In this document: piece after piece, positions 1-8,170 of the stretch | Position numbering within the stretch: the stretch's first letter is position 1 | How the letters are laid out: the number at the start of each line of letters is the position of its first letter | Assembly (NCBI RefSeq): GCF_012726195.1 | Contig: NZ_JAASAF010000006.1 | Location: forward strand, 427,552-491,551 | Source: Rhodococcus sp. HNM0563 | Lineage (GTDB): Bacteria > Actinomycetota > Actinomycetes > Mycobacteriales > Mycobacteriaceae | Reading direction: 5' to 3' | Length of the DNA: 64,000 nt | Notes under the pieces: model-generated | Told to the model about the DNA's origin: nothing | What the model saw: only the letters and a program-made list of their open reading frames with translations | Database searches by the model: none | Made by a program: the position numbers and the translations under genes

Positions 1-360
1 GAGTTGCTCGGCGACTGGGAACCACCGTCGCTGGCAGGCACGACGGTCGTCGCACAGCCCCACTGCCACCATCACGCGGTGATGGGGTGGGATGCCGATG
101 CAGCGCTGCTCAAACGTGCCGGCGCGGAAATCACCCGGCTCGGCGGCTGTTGCGGTCTCGCCGGAAATTTCGGAGTCGAACGCGGTCACTACGACGTGTC
201 GGTCGCGGTCGCGAACAACCAGCTGGTTCCTGCCGTCGAATCCGCCGCCGCCGACACGGTTGTGCTCGCCGACGGTTACTCGTGCCGCACTCAGCTCAGC
301 GACCTCACCGATCGTCGTGGCACTCATCTGGCGGAGCTGCTCGCGTCGCGGTTGCCGTAG
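1..360 (+). CDS. C-terminal part of an Fe-S (CCG-domain) oxidoreductase
   Basis: The gene runs in from the left edge, so only the last ~119 residues are seen. They match the second cysteine-rich (CCG) domain found at the end of FAD-linked oxidase/Fe-S fusions and of glycolate-oxidase/heterodisulfide-reductase-like proteins. Visible motifs are HCHHH near the start, GGCCGLAGNFG in the middle and DGYSC near the end, the usual spacing of the cysteines that hold the cluster or its partner site. Its substrate cannot be told from this part; D-lactate or glycolate-type dehydrogenation is a family expectation, not something seen here. Confidence 0.75.
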   Translation, partial: ELLGDWEPPSLAGTTVVAQPHCHHHAVMGWDADAALLKRAGAEITRLGGCCGLAGNFGVERGHYDVSVAVANNQLVPAVESAAADTVVLADGYSCRTQLSDLTDRRGTHLAELLASRLP

Positions 361-521
361 GGGGCCGCATCGTCGACCACAATGTTTGTGCCCGTCATAG
401 CGAGTGACGTGGCGGTGAGGCCGAACATCCGCAGGAACGAGTCGCTGAAGTGGGACGGCGACGAGAACCCTGCCGACATGGCGGCGCCATCCGGAGCGGC
501 GCACCTGCACAGGTCGATCAG
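324..521 (-). pseudogene. Remnant of an AraC-family regulator C-terminus
   Basis: On the minus strand the translation contains SAGFSSPSHFSDSFLRMFGL, the second helix-turn-helix and signature of AraC/XylS regulators. It is followed by a short non-homologous tail that overlaps the end of the Fe-S gene. Upstream of this stretch the AraC similarity stops after about 15 residues, so the sensor domain and first helix-turn-helix are missing. I read it as the 3' stump of a deleted regulator. A functional short protein is unlikely, as one DNA-binding helix pair is absent. Confidence 0.6.
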
Positions 522-523
522 AG

Positions 524-964
524 TTGCCTCGGCCGGTGGTTGATCTCGAGCTGTCCCTCGCGGCGTCCCATTCGGCCCATGTGCTCCGATCGCATCTCGT
601 CCCGGCGACGGCGGTGCTGTCACGACGCCGGATCGAAGAACTGTACGGGATCACGGTGGCGGACCCGGACGTCGAACTTCTTCTCCGCCACCGCGCTCTC
701 TTCTTCGGACTCCTAGGCGTGGCGTTGATCGATGGTGCGGCCAGACCGCGCTATCGGCGCCCAGCGCTTCTGTCGGGTGTGGTGGGGCTGGGGTCGTTCG
801 TCGGTCTCGCATACAGCATCGACGGTTCGAACGGTGCGCTTGTGCGCGTCGCACGAGTGGACATCGGACTTCTCGGCACACTGGCGGCGGCAGCGGCGCT
901 GACGCGGCGGCAATCAGGTCGGAGTCAGGTGCGAGGCTGTTCACCCGCGGTGTCTTCCGTGTGA
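524..964 (+). CDS. Small membrane protein, possibly N-terminally truncated
   Basis: A 146-residue protein with a TTG start. Residues ~30-135 carry RRRIEELYGI followed by LLLRHRALFFGLLG and further hydrophobic stretches, the pattern of small actinobacterial four-helix membrane proteins of unknown function. The first ~25 residues are not hydrophobic, whereas family members begin with a membrane helix. The gene sits directly against the AraC remnant. A deletion joining the remnant to this gene could have removed the original N-terminus, so it may be a partly broken gene. Function unknown. Confidence 0.5.
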   Translation: MPRPVVDLELSLAASHSAHVLRSHLVPATAVLSRRRIEELYGITVADPDVELLLRHRALFFGLLGVALIDGAARPRYRRPALLSGVVGLGSFVGLAYSIDGSNGALVRVARVDIGLLGTLAAAAALTRRQSGRSQVRGCSPAVSSV

Positions 965-1001
965 ACGTTTGTCGTTGTCGGTCCGCGCAGTACTGACCAC
1001 A

Positions 1002-1736
1002 TCACTCGGAATCCGGGGCGCGGTGACGGCCCAAGCGACGTATGAGATCGACGGGGCGACCGGTGGTTCGGCGCAGCGGGTCGGGAGTAGTGCGTCCCTT
1101 GCGCGGTTCGAACCGCTTGGGTCGTGGCCCGATCTCGAACGGGATTCTCAGATGTTTCCGGGTGTCGGAGTCGATGTCGCAGTTGCCCGATGCCACCGAA
1201 TGAAGGATGCCGTTGTAGACGAGGTCCCACAGTGCGGGGTTCGCCTGAATCTGCGCGATTCGCATATGGTCAATCTTGCGGCCGTGTGCATCTCGGAAGA
1301 ACAACTGCCTGTCGGCCCTGGATACGCGGAGATGTACTTGGGTGAGTTGGTAGGTGTCGACCGAACTTGTGTGCTTCTGCAGCCAGGTCGCTCCGGCAGC
1401 GGTCCAGCGATCATTCCCTCGGTGCACCAACAAGGAGAAGAGGACGAGAAGTACCCAGTTGAACCAATGGTGCACCCACTCGAATCCTCCCCAGATCACC
1501 GTCCCGTACAAGGCGAATAGGGCGGAGATCGTGATATTGGTGCCGAACCGATCACGGAAGCGCGGTTGCGCAACCTCGAGTGTCGGGCCGAACTCGATCG
1601 GAGGTGGGGCGGGGATCCTGTGCGGCAACTGATCGCTCGGGGTGTTCGGTTGCCCGCCGAGAATTCTTGGTGCGCGGGGTGGCCGGGGTTCGCCGGTGAT
1701 CGGGTCGGGCATCGGTGGTAGGTCGGGACTGGTCAT
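1002..1736 (-). CDS. Two-TM membrane protein, third tandem paralog (putative immunity protein)
   Basis: A 244-residue protein, last gene of the toxin operon; its ATG overlaps the stop of the preceding paralog by 4 bases (ATGA), so translation is coupled. It has a Pro/Arg-rich N-terminus (PPMPDPITGEPRPPRAPR), two adjacent membrane helices at about residues 68-105, then a soluble domain ending in LWDLVYNGILHSVASGNCDI and GPRP. It is the most divergent of the three copies and has a basic C-terminal extension of ~35 residues. Location after an ESX-type effector suggests membrane immunity; the family itself is not one I can name. Confidence 0.7.
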   Translation of the reverse strand: MTSPDLPPMPDPITGEPRPPRAPRILGGQPNTPSDQLPHRIPAPPPIEFGPTLEVAQPRFRDRFGTNITISALFALYGTVIWGGFEWVHHWFNWVLLVLFSLLVHRGNDRWTAAGATWLQKHTSSVDTYQLTQVHLRVSRADRQLFFRDAHGRKIDHMRIAQIQANPALWDLVYNGILHSVASGNCDIDSDTRKHLRIPFEIGPRPKRFEPRKGRTTPDPLRRTTGRPVDLIRRLGRHRAPDSE

Positions 1737-2389
1737 CCGCGACGTCTTCCTCGGGTGTGTTTGTCGTTGACCGGGCGTGGTCCGAGTTCGTAGGGGATGT
1801 GCAGGATGTGGCGGGTTTTGGCGTCGATGTCGCAGTTGCCGGATGCGATGGAGTGGAGGATGCCGTTGTAGACGAGGTCCCAGAGGTCGGGGTTGCCCTG
1901 GAGATCGTGGATCTTGAAGGAGTGGATTTCGTTGCCATGTGCGTCTTTCAGCTGTAAGACGCGGGCATAGCCGTCGGCGGAGAAGCGAATGCGGGTGAGT
2001 CGGTAGGTGTCGACCCAGCTACTGCGCCATTGCACCCAGCTGGCACCGGCAGCGGCCCAAGAGTTTCCGTAGGCACGGAACATCACCCACGCGAAGGTCA
2101 CCACAATCGCCCAGTACCACCACCACCGCACCCATTCGAATCCGTACTGTATCGAGACGACACCGATGAGAATGCCTGCCATTGCCGCTGCGGCAGAGCA
2201 CTGCTCGCGCAACGTGGGCTGGCTCCATTCGAGCATCGGCCCGAAGGGGTCGGGTGGTGGAGTGGGGCAGTTCCGAGGGAGACGGCCCACGGGTGTTTGT
2301 TCTGTTCCCCGGTGGATGCGTGGTGCGCGCGGAGGTCGGGGTTCTCCAGTTATGGGGTCGGGGATGGGAGGCAGGGTTGTTTCCGACAT
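1733..2389 (-). CDS. Two-TM membrane protein, second tandem paralog (putative immunity protein)
   Basis: A 218-residue protein. I chose the ATG at 2389 over the one at 2395 because GAGG lies six bases before it. The architecture matches both neighbours: a Pro-rich cytoplasmic leader (PPIPDPITGEPRPPRAPRI), two helices around residues 66-105 (AGILIGVVSIQYGFEW; WWYWAIVVTFAWVMF), then a ~110-residue soluble domain with WVDTYRLTRIRF, KDAHGNEIHSFKI and LWDLVYNGILHSIASGNCDI. DNA identity to the first paralog is very high in the 3' half, which indicates recent duplication or gene conversion. It ends in a 4-base overlap with the third paralog. Confidence 0.75.
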   Translation of the reverse strand: MSETTLPPIPDPITGEPRPPRAPRIHRGTEQTPVGRLPRNCPTPPPDPFGPMLEWSQPTLREQCSAAAAMAGILIGVVSIQYGFEWVRWWWYWAIVVTFAWVMFRAYGNSWAAAGASWVQWRSSWVDTYRLTRIRFSADGYARVLQLKDAHGNEIHSFKIHDLQGNPDLWDLVYNGILHSIASGNCDIDAKTRHILHIPYELGPRPVNDKHTRGRRRG

Positions 2390-2459
2390 TGTCATCCTCA
2401 GAAAAGAGCACTGGCATCGGGTGCGCTGGCGACAGCGGCACTCGCGTCCATCTGTGGGC

Positions 2460-3119
2460 TCACCATCCGCGGCGTCGTCCCCTACTGCGTTTGTCGTTGA
2501 CCGGGCGTGGTCCGAGTTCGTAGGGGATTTGCAGGATGCGGCGGGTTTTGGCGTCGATGTCGCAGTTGCCGGATGCGACGGAGTGGAGGATGCCGTTGTA
2601 GACGAGGTCCCAGAGGTCGGGGTTGCCCTGGATCTGGCTGATCTTGAACGAGTGGATCTCGTTGCCGTGTGCGTCTTTCAGCCGTAGGACGCGGTTGGTG
2701 CCGTCGGCGGAGAAGCGGATGCGGGTGAGGTGGTAGGTGTCGACCCAGCTGGTGCGCCATTGCACCCAGGTGGCACCGGCGGCGGTCCAGTGGTTTCTTG
2801 TGGCGCGGAACATGACCCAGGCGCCGGCGAGCGTGATCGCCCAAAACCACCACCAGCGGACCCATTCGAATCCGGCCTGTACCGACATAAGGGCGATGGA
2901 AAGGCCTGCCATTATCGCTGCAGCGAAACACTGCTCGCGAAGCGTGGGTTGGTTCCATTCGAGCATCGGTCCGAAGTTGTCGGGTGGCGGTGCTGGGCGG
3001 TGCTGGGGCCGCCGGTCGGTCGGGGTGTGTTCGGACCCCCGATGGATACGTGGTGCGCGGGGCGGTCGAGGGTTGCCTGTGGACGGGTCAGGAGTTGGCG
3101 GTAGGTCGTGTGCGTGCAT
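2460..3119 (-). CDS. Two-TM membrane protein, first tandem paralog (putative immunity protein)
   Basis: A 219-residue protein starting 7 bases after the effector gene stops, with GAGGAAA as ribosome binding site inside the effector's last codons. It has a Pro-rich leader (PPTPDPSTGNPRPPRAPRI), two membrane helices at about residues 65-82 and 88-105, and a soluble C-terminal domain (WVDTYHLTRIRF, LRLKDAHGNEIHSFKI, LWDLVYNGILHSVASGNCDI, YELGPRP). Being the first gene after the effector, it is the best candidate for the cognate immunity protein. Immunity by a membrane protein would fit a toxin whose C-terminus looks membrane-active; this is inference from context. Confidence 0.75.
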   Translation of the reverse strand: MHAHDLPPTPDPSTGNPRPPRAPRIHRGSEHTPTDRRPQHRPAPPPDNFGPMLEWNQPTLREQCFAAAIMAGLSIALMSVQAGFEWVRWWWFWAITLAGAWVMFRATRNHWTAAGATWVQWRTSWVDTYHLTRIRFSADGTNRVLRLKDAHGNEIHSFKISQIQGNPDLWDLVYNGILHSVASGNCDIDAKTRRILQIPYELGPRPVNDKRSRGRRRGW

Positions 3120-3126
3120 CGTTTCC

Positions 3127-4287
3127 TCAGAACAGGTTTCCGACCCAGCGCGTCGCTGAGCCGGCAGCACCGGAGATGTCATCCCAGTGTTCGATCACTT
3201 CGCCGACGCCGAACGCGACACCAACACCGGCGCCGACAGCGAGCAGCGTGACTGGGCCGCCGGCAGCACTGGCGAGGATCAATTCGGTGGCGATGGTGCC
3301 CGCGACGAACCCGCCGACGTCCTTTGCAACGGCCTTCACTGCGTCGCCGGTGGTCTCGGCGTTGTACACGTCGTACCCGGTTTGGCCGATGGTCAAAACG
3401 AGACCGGCCACAGGTATCTTGGATCCGACTTTGGAGAGCGCCGATCCGTCAGGCATGAAGTCGCCGACGTTCTTCCCGAGCAGTTCTACGAACTTGGTTT
3501 CACCGAGCCCTGCGAGCAGCCGGGAGTTCTCCGCAGCGAATCGCGCTGCGTCGTCGGCTCCACCTTGGAAGGCTCGAACAGCTCTCGCTGCGGTGGCTTC
3601 TGGGTATGGATCCCCCAGCCGGGCCGCTTCCGCGGCGAGTTCGTGTAATCGGGCCAGGTTCGCGCTTCGGCTGTCGGCGATCGGACGCCATTTCGCCAGT
3701 TCGGAAAAAGCCGTCGCCACATATCCGGTGGCTGCGAACGCCGCCATCCAGCCCCACTGGGCCTCTGCGTCCTTCAGGATCGTCGTCGGCCCGCGCAGTG
3801 CCTCCGCGAACCTGCTGTGCGCTGCGACCTCGATCCCGCGACCCTCCGCGACGAGCCCCGCCGCATTCTCGTAAGCCGCAACCTGCTTTGCTCGAAGAAC
3901 CTGGGGTGCAACATCGTACGAGTTCGGATCGATCTCGATCGGCTCGCCGATCCCGGTGCCGAACTCCACGGGAATGCCGGCTTCCGAAGCTGTCGCCTCG
4001 GCTTGCGACATTCGCGCTCGGGCGGTGACGAGCTCATCGGCGAATACACGCAGGGCGGCGGCAACCACGTCGATCTGGTCTGCGGCCTCGGTGGTTCCGG
4101 CGATGATGCCGTCGAGCGTCGACCGGAACTCGTCGCCTGCCGTGCTCCTGAACTCGTACTCGGACTCTGCGCGGCCGTCGCGTGCCGACTTCAGCTGATC
4201 CGTTACACCGGTTGCGAGAGTGGCGAGCGAATCCGCGCACGCGTAGCACGAGGCGGGGTCGCCGAAGACATGGGTGTCGAGGCTCAT
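3127..4287 (-). CDS. ESX/type VII-type effector with hydrophobic C-terminal domain (putative membrane-targeting toxin)
   Basis: A 386-residue protein. Residues 1-130 form a predominantly helical region like WXG/ESX substrates and contain Y15-A-C-A-D19, which fits the YxxxD/E form. The middle part (~140-270) is helical and Ala-rich. The last ~100 residues switch to Gly/Ala/Val-rich hydrophobic segments (IPVAGLVLTIGQTGYDVY; GGFVAGTIATELILASAAGG; LLAVGAGVGVAFGVG), glycine-zipper-like and short of the polar residues of an enzyme. Its start overlaps the preceding gene by 4 bases and three membrane-protein paralogs follow. This is the layout of LXG-type membrane-depolarising toxins with multiple immunity genes. 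The toxin role is inferred; no known domain was recognised with certainty. Confidence 0.65.
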   Translation of the reverse strand: MSLDTHVFGDPASCYACADSLATLATGVTDQLKSARDGRAESEYEFRSTAGDEFRSTLDGIIAGTTEAADQIDVVAAALRVFADELVTARARMSQAEATASEAGIPVEFGTGIGEPIEIDPNSYDVAPQVLRAKQVAAYENAAGLVAEGRGIEVAAHSRFAEALRGPTTILKDAEAQWGWMAAFAATGYVATAFSELAKWRPIADSRSANLARLHELAAEAARLGDPYPEATAARAVRAFQGGADDAARFAAENSRLLAGLGETKFVELLGKNVGDFMPDGSALSKVGSKIPVAGLVLTIGQTGYDVYNAETTGDAVKAVAKDVGGFVAGTIATELILASAAGGPVTLLAVGAGVGVAFGVGEVIEHWDDISGAAGSATRWVGNLF

Positions 4288-4559
4288 TGTTCACCGGCCT
4301 TCGCGATCCCCTGCGCGTTGTGATCATCGGTTTCCTGGTAGGCGCGCAGACTGTCCTGGGTGACGTCGGCTGCGTTGGCCAGCGACCGGACTGCCACGTC
4401 CAACGCGGATGCGATCGATCCGAGAGTGTCTACGAGCAGCACGGTGGACGGACCGGCGTCGGGTATTTCGGCTGCGTCGGATCCGAGGTCGTTGATCCCG
4501 ATCGCTCCGGTTGCCAGACGGCGCGCGACGGCGTTGAGATCTCCGATTTCGATGCTCAC
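4284..4559 (-). CDS. EspC/WXG100-like ESX secretion partner
   Basis: A 91-residue helical protein with a GTG start whose first bases overlap the stop of the upstream gene (GTGA). It has the size and helix-turn-helix form of the ESX-1 EspC/CFP-10-like family. Y74-Q-E-T-D78 in the C-terminal tail matches the general ESX signal YxxxD/E. A 4-base overlap with the effector start shows that the two are translated together, as expected for a heterodimeric secretion pair. No ESX apparatus genes (EccC and others) are present in this window, so the pair would use a system encoded elsewhere. Confidence 0.7.
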   Translation of the reverse strand: MSIEIGDLNAVARRLATGAIGINDLGSDAAEIPDAGPSTVLLVDTLGSIASALDVAVRSLANAADVTQDSLRAYQETDDHNAQGIAKAGEQ

Positions 4560-4867
4560 CGGGTTCGCGTCCGTCCGAGCGGGTCCTGCAGCCAGCCTCC
4601 AGACCGACGGTATTCGTCCTCGGCCGCAGGTGGTGGCTGTGCGGCGTCGAGCAAGACCACGTCGTATCCGGTGGTGCGGTGGATTTCCTGCAGTCCGGCG
4701 CTGTCGACACCCATCCACGGCTGCCGCGGTCCGCAGCAGCGCACCAATTCCTGCAGTGACGTGTAGGCAGGTAGCGCCAGCCGACCGTCCGGAAGAGTGC
4801 GCATCTCCAGCCGAACCTGCCCCGACTCGTCGCGTCGTCGAGTCGGCACGTACAGAATGTCGCTCAT
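4556..4867 (-). CDS. SAV_915/SseB-like small protein, first gene of the toxin operon
   Basis: A 103-residue protein starting MSDILYVPTRR; the open frame extends further upstream, but this ATG opens the conserved part. It has the pattern of SAV_915-type/SseB N-terminal-like proteins: LPDGRLALPAYTSLQELVRCCG in the middle and YDVVLLDAAQP after it. Such proteins often sit next to WXG/LXG effector genes in actinobacteria. A role as adaptor or chaperone for the effector pair is possible but unproven. It leads a six-gene minus-strand operon. Confidence 0.6.
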   Translation of the reverse strand: MSDILYVPTRRRDESGQVRLEMRTLPDGRLALPAYTSLQELVRCCGPRQPWMGVDSAGLQEIHRTTGYDVVLLDAAQPPPAAEDEYRRSGGWLQDPLGRTRTR

Positions 4868-4992
4868 CGAATCCCCCCGATCCTGTCGCACCCCCGTACG
4901 ACCGGTTGCGACCTTACCGCAGCGGCGATGAGTTTCCGTGCGGAGCCGGGTCGGTATCGGTGACATCAGCGCATCGAATCCAGGAGATCATC

Positions 4993-5427
4993 ATGACCAC
5001 CCATTCCGCCACCGACCGTGATACTCACGCCCGCGCCGAATCACCCGGTCGGGGCGCGCACATCGCCGGCCTGATCGTCAGCGGCCTCGTCGTCCTGTTT
5101 CTGCTCTTCGACTCCGTCATTCACATCATGAACACCTCGCAGGTGCAGGAGGCCATGGCCGACCTCGGCTTCGATCCGAGCCTGAACAGGGTGTTCGGGG
5201 TCGTGCTGCTGATCTGCCTCGTGCTCTACGTCGTGCCGACGACTGCGATCCTCGGCGCCGTACTGCTCACCGGATATCTCGGCGGCGCGGTCGCGACCAA
5301 TCTGCTCACCGAGCAGCCGATCGTCAGCACCACACTGGCGCCGATCTACACCGGAATCTTCGTGTGGGGTGGATTGTGGCTGCGCGACAACGGAGTTCGA
5401 AGCATCATGCCCCTTCGGCGCGGGTAA
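4993..5427 (+). CDS. DoxX-like four-helix membrane protein
   Basis: A 144-residue protein with AGGAG six bases before its ATG. After a polar leader of ~22 residues come four hydrophobic helices (IAGLIVSGLVVLFLLFDSVIH; VFGVVLLICLVLYVVP; ILGAVLLTGYLGGAVATNLL; TGIFVWGGLWL), the DoxX-like family arrangement. The last 23 bases overlap the 3' end of aftA on the other strand. It is transcribed away from the toxin operon. Family members are linked to redox or thiol metabolism, but the substrate is unknown. Confidence 0.7.
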   Translation: MTTHSATDRDTHARAESPGRGAHIAGLIVSGLVVLFLLFDSVIHIMNTSQVQEAMADLGFDPSLNRVFGVVLLICLVLYVVPTTAILGAVLLTGYLGGAVATNLLTEQPIVSTTLAPIYTGIFVWGGLWLRDNGVRSIMPLRRG

Positions 5428-7357
5428 CCACAGCGAACGGCCCCACCTCGGTGATTGTGAAACGTGGATCGTCGAACAAGGTCTCGGGGAAGGTGACCGT
5501 GTATCGGCGGACATTCGGGTCGTTCGGATAGACGTCCTCGGCCAACCGAAGTGTGTAACCCTCGGTGCCCTGTCGGAAGACGATGGCGTCGGGGGCACGC
5601 CACTGCAGCGAATCCCACGCGGAGAGAAGTTCTTCGGACGATCCGAGTTCCGACCATTCTTCGATCGCCGCTGCACGACCCGCGAAGTCTGCGAGGGGAT
5701 TCGCGTAGTGCGACGTCAGCGCTTGGAAACCGAAGTACGGGTAGTACGCGAGGAACGCGGTGTCGGCGGTGAGGATCACGTGGTCGTCGCGCTCACCACC
5801 GAGCTGCGAACGCAGTGTCTCGTCGATCTCCGAGTAATACGATGCGGCGCCCGGTGGCCGCTGGTCGGCGCGTTCACCGTTGCCGTCGGTGTCGGTGTAG
5901 GCGACGGTGATCTCGTTCCCGAGAACTTGCGGAATGTTCTGGGTGAACGCCAGCGCACCGAGTGCGCCCACCGCGACGAGCACACGCCGCACATTCGGGT
6001 TGTCGCTCGAGGCGAGGCTGATCCATCGCGAGAATTCGACGAACGCGAATGCACCCGCCGTACCGAGCAGCACCAGCAGGATCACTTCGAGCCGGAACGC
6101 GAGCAGCGTATTGCCCAGCGCAGTGAACGCCATCGACCCCAGGAACCACAGGTACACAGAGATGACGCCGAGCCCGAGCGCCTGAGCACGCCGCGATGAC
6201 GTCGCCCGCCCGATCAGCCACACACTGCCGAGCAGGCACAACAACCCGATCAGCGACATGTGGAACATCGGCAGGGGCAGGCTCGCGCCCGTGTCGGGTA
6301 GGTAGTGGGTCGCGGAACCCGAGCCGGCGGTCGAACCGCCCCCGAGCACGTCGAGCAGGAACGGCGCCCACACGATCAGCGCGACGAGCCCCGCGATCAC
6401 CGCGATGGAGACGAATCGCACGAGCACCGGCATCGTGCTGCGCCACGAACCGTCGGCCCGCTTGGCGAGTACTGCCGCGACCACCGCCATCACCGTCACC
6501 GCGAACGCGGCCAGACCCAGGTACAGCGTGTAGAACGTCGCCGCGACCCCGAGGAACAGGCCGGTACCCACCACCGCGCCCCACCCCTGCCGTGCGCGTT
6601 TCTGGTAGTCATCGCTACCAGAAGCGCGCACGGGGTTGAGGGCGCCCCAGGCCAGCACCAGAGCCGGTGCGATCAGCAGCGCGATCACCGCGCCGTACGG
6701 CTCCGGCGACCCGTACGCCAGCACGATCACCGTCGATGCGGTCGCCACGAGCACCGCGAGATCCGACCGGACGAGTTCCGACCACAGCGCCAGCGCCACG
6801 ACCGCCGCGACCGCCAATGAGGCGATGGCATAGGGCTTGAATGCCTCCCATCCATCCATCCCCAGCAGGTTCGCGACACGGCCGCCGACCCAGAACCACC
6901 CGGCCGGATAGAACGGCGGCATGTCGGCGTAGTTCATGTCGCGCAGGGCTGCGCTGTCGGTCAGTCGCGTGAGGAACTGCGTGCGGAACTCCTGATCGAC
7001 GGAGATTCCGTGCAGATACAGCTTCGTCGCTGCCAGGGGCATCCCGAGGGTCGCGGTGACGAGGCCGGACAGCGCCGCCCACGACAGCACGCGCGCACCC
7101 GTCACCCACTTGCGGCGACGCAGCAGGTAGATCGAGCACCCGAGCGCAGCCAGAGCGACGAACTGCATGACAGTCGTGACGGCCTGTGTGACGTTCGACG
7201 AGTTGAACGCCGGCCATTGCACTCGTGCGAACGCGAACAGTCCCACTGCAGAAACGACGATCGCGACGACCACGGCCGCAACCATGCGACCGGCGGTCGT
7301 CGCGATCTTCCGAAACGGAGCGACGGGGATGACGGTGGGACTCTCGGCGACTGTCAC
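5405..7357 (-). CDS. aftA: Galactan 5-O-arabinofuranosyltransferase AftA
   Basis: A 650-residue GT-C glycosyltransferase that adds the first arabinofuranose from decaprenylphosphoryl-arabinose to the galactan chain on the outer face of the membrane. About eleven to thirteen hydrophobic helices fill residues 20-480, with the extracytoplasmic loop YADMPPFYPAGWFW around residue 150, followed by a soluble C-terminal domain. Length matches mycobacterial AftA (~640 aa). It lies 51 bp after dprE2, whose product makes its donor. The GTG start follows TAGGCT by 8 bases, which suggests a leaderless message. The mycobacterial emb gene that usually follows is not present. Confidence 0.92.
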   Translation of the reverse strand: MTVAESPTVIPVAPFRKIATTAGRMVAAVVVAIVVSAVGLFAFARVQWPAFNSSNVTQAVTTVMQFVALAALGCSIYLLRRRKWVTGARVLSWAALSGLVTATLGMPLAATKLYLHGISVDQEFRTQFLTRLTDSAALRDMNYADMPPFYPAGWFWVGGRVANLLGMDGWEAFKPYAIASLAVAAVVALALWSELVRSDLAVLVATASTVIVLAYGSPEPYGAVIALLIAPALVLAWGALNPVRASGSDDYQKRARQGWGAVVGTGLFLGVAATFYTLYLGLAAFAVTVMAVVAAVLAKRADGSWRSTMPVLVRFVSIAVIAGLVALIVWAPFLLDVLGGGSTAGSGSATHYLPDTGASLPLPMFHMSLIGLLCLLGSVWLIGRATSSRRAQALGLGVISVYLWFLGSMAFTALGNTLLAFRLEVILLVLLGTAGAFAFVEFSRWISLASSDNPNVRRVLVAVGALGALAFTQNIPQVLGNEITVAYTDTDGNGERADQRPPGAASYYSEIDETLRSQLGGERDDHVILTADTAFLAYYPYFGFQALTSHYANPLADFAGRAAAIEEWSELGSSEELLSAWDSLQWRAPDAIVFRQGTEGYTLRLAEDVYPNDPNVRRYTVTFPETLFDDPRFTITEVGPFAVVTRAEGA

Positions 7358-7365
7358 GGGACCCG

Positions 7366-7371
7366 AGCCTA
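7366..7371 (-). promoter_or_regulatory. -10 box of a leaderless promoter for aftA
   Basis: On the minus strand TAGGCT is followed by exactly 8 bases and the GTG start of aftA. The same string, TAGGCTCGGG plus CCCGTG, precedes wzm. No ribosome binding site is visible. Confidence 0.5.
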
Positions 7372-7408
7372 GTGAAGCTGTGGGCTCAGGCGGTGAAGCC
7401 GGGGCCGG

Positions 7409-8170
7409 TCAGATCGGTAGCTTGCGGAAGACGGCGCGCGGAATGTGCCGCAGCACGATCATCACGAACCGGAAGGGACCCGGCGCCCACACGATTTCCT
7501 TGCCCTTGTCGGATGCGGATACCGCGAGCGCAGCTACATCTTCCTTGTTCACGGTCAGCGGCGCTTCGTCGACATGCGCGCTGAACTTGGTGCGAACCTG
7601 GCCGGGGCGCACCACGGTGACGCGGGGACCGAACGGGCGCAGCGCCTCGCCGAGACCCAGGTAGAAGCCGTCGAGGCCCGCCTTCGACGAGCCGTACATG
7701 AAGTTGGCACGCTTGACGCGCTCACCGGCCACCGACGACATCGCGATGATCCGGCCGAAGCCCTGCGCCTTCATCTTCTCGCCGATGAGTACACCGACGG
7801 ACACCGACGCCGTGTAGTTCACATTCGCGACGCGGACGGCCTTGGCCTGGTTCTGCCACAGTTCCTCGGAGTCACCGTCGAGACCGAAGGCGACGACGGC
7901 GATGTCGACGTCGCCACCTGCCCATGCCTCGTCGATGACTTTCGGGTGGGATTCGGTGTTGAGCGCGTCGAAGTCGATGACGTCGACCTTCGTCGCACCC
8001 GCAGCATTCATCTGGGCGACGGATGCGTCGCGCAGCGGGTCGCCCGGCAGTGTCGCGAGGATGACGCGGGCGGGTGCCTTACGCAGGTACTCCTCGACGA
8101 TGGCCAGGCCGATCTCGGAGGTGCCACCGAGAAGCAGCAGGGTCTGGGGATTGCCGACGGCATTGATCAT
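7409..8170 (-). CDS. dprE2: Decaprenylphospho-ribose 2'-epimerase subunit DprE2 (2-keto reductase)
   Basis: A 253-residue short-chain dehydrogenase that reduces decaprenylphosphoryl-2-keto-ribose to decaprenylphosphoryl-arabinose with NADH. Motifs are the nucleotide-binding [10 protein letters not shown] at the N-terminus, MSSVAGER with the catalytic serine, YGSSKAG with the Tyr/Lys pair, and [10 protein letters not shown]. Its ATG overlaps the TGA of dprE1 by one base (TGATG), so the two subunits are co-translated. It precedes aftA, the enzyme that consumes the product. Confidence 0.95.
   Translation of the reverse strand: MINAVGNPQTLLLLGGTSEIGLAIVEEYLRKAPARVILATLPGDPLRDASVAQMNAAGATKVDVIDFDALNTESHPKVIDEAWAGGDVDIAVVAFGLDGDSEELWQNQAKAVRVANVNYTASVSVGVLIGEKMKAQGFGRIIAMSSVAGERVKRANFMYGSSKAGLDGFYLGLGEALRPFGPRVTVVRPGQVRTKFSAHVDEAPLTVNKEDVAALAVSASDKGKEIVWAPGPFRFVMIVLRHIPRAVFRKLPI

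Noticed and set aside
4284..4718. Longer start for the EspC-like gene
   Set aside because: The extra N-terminal part is Arg-rich and overlaps the preceding gene. The GTG at 4559 gives the family-like length and a 4-base coupled overlap.
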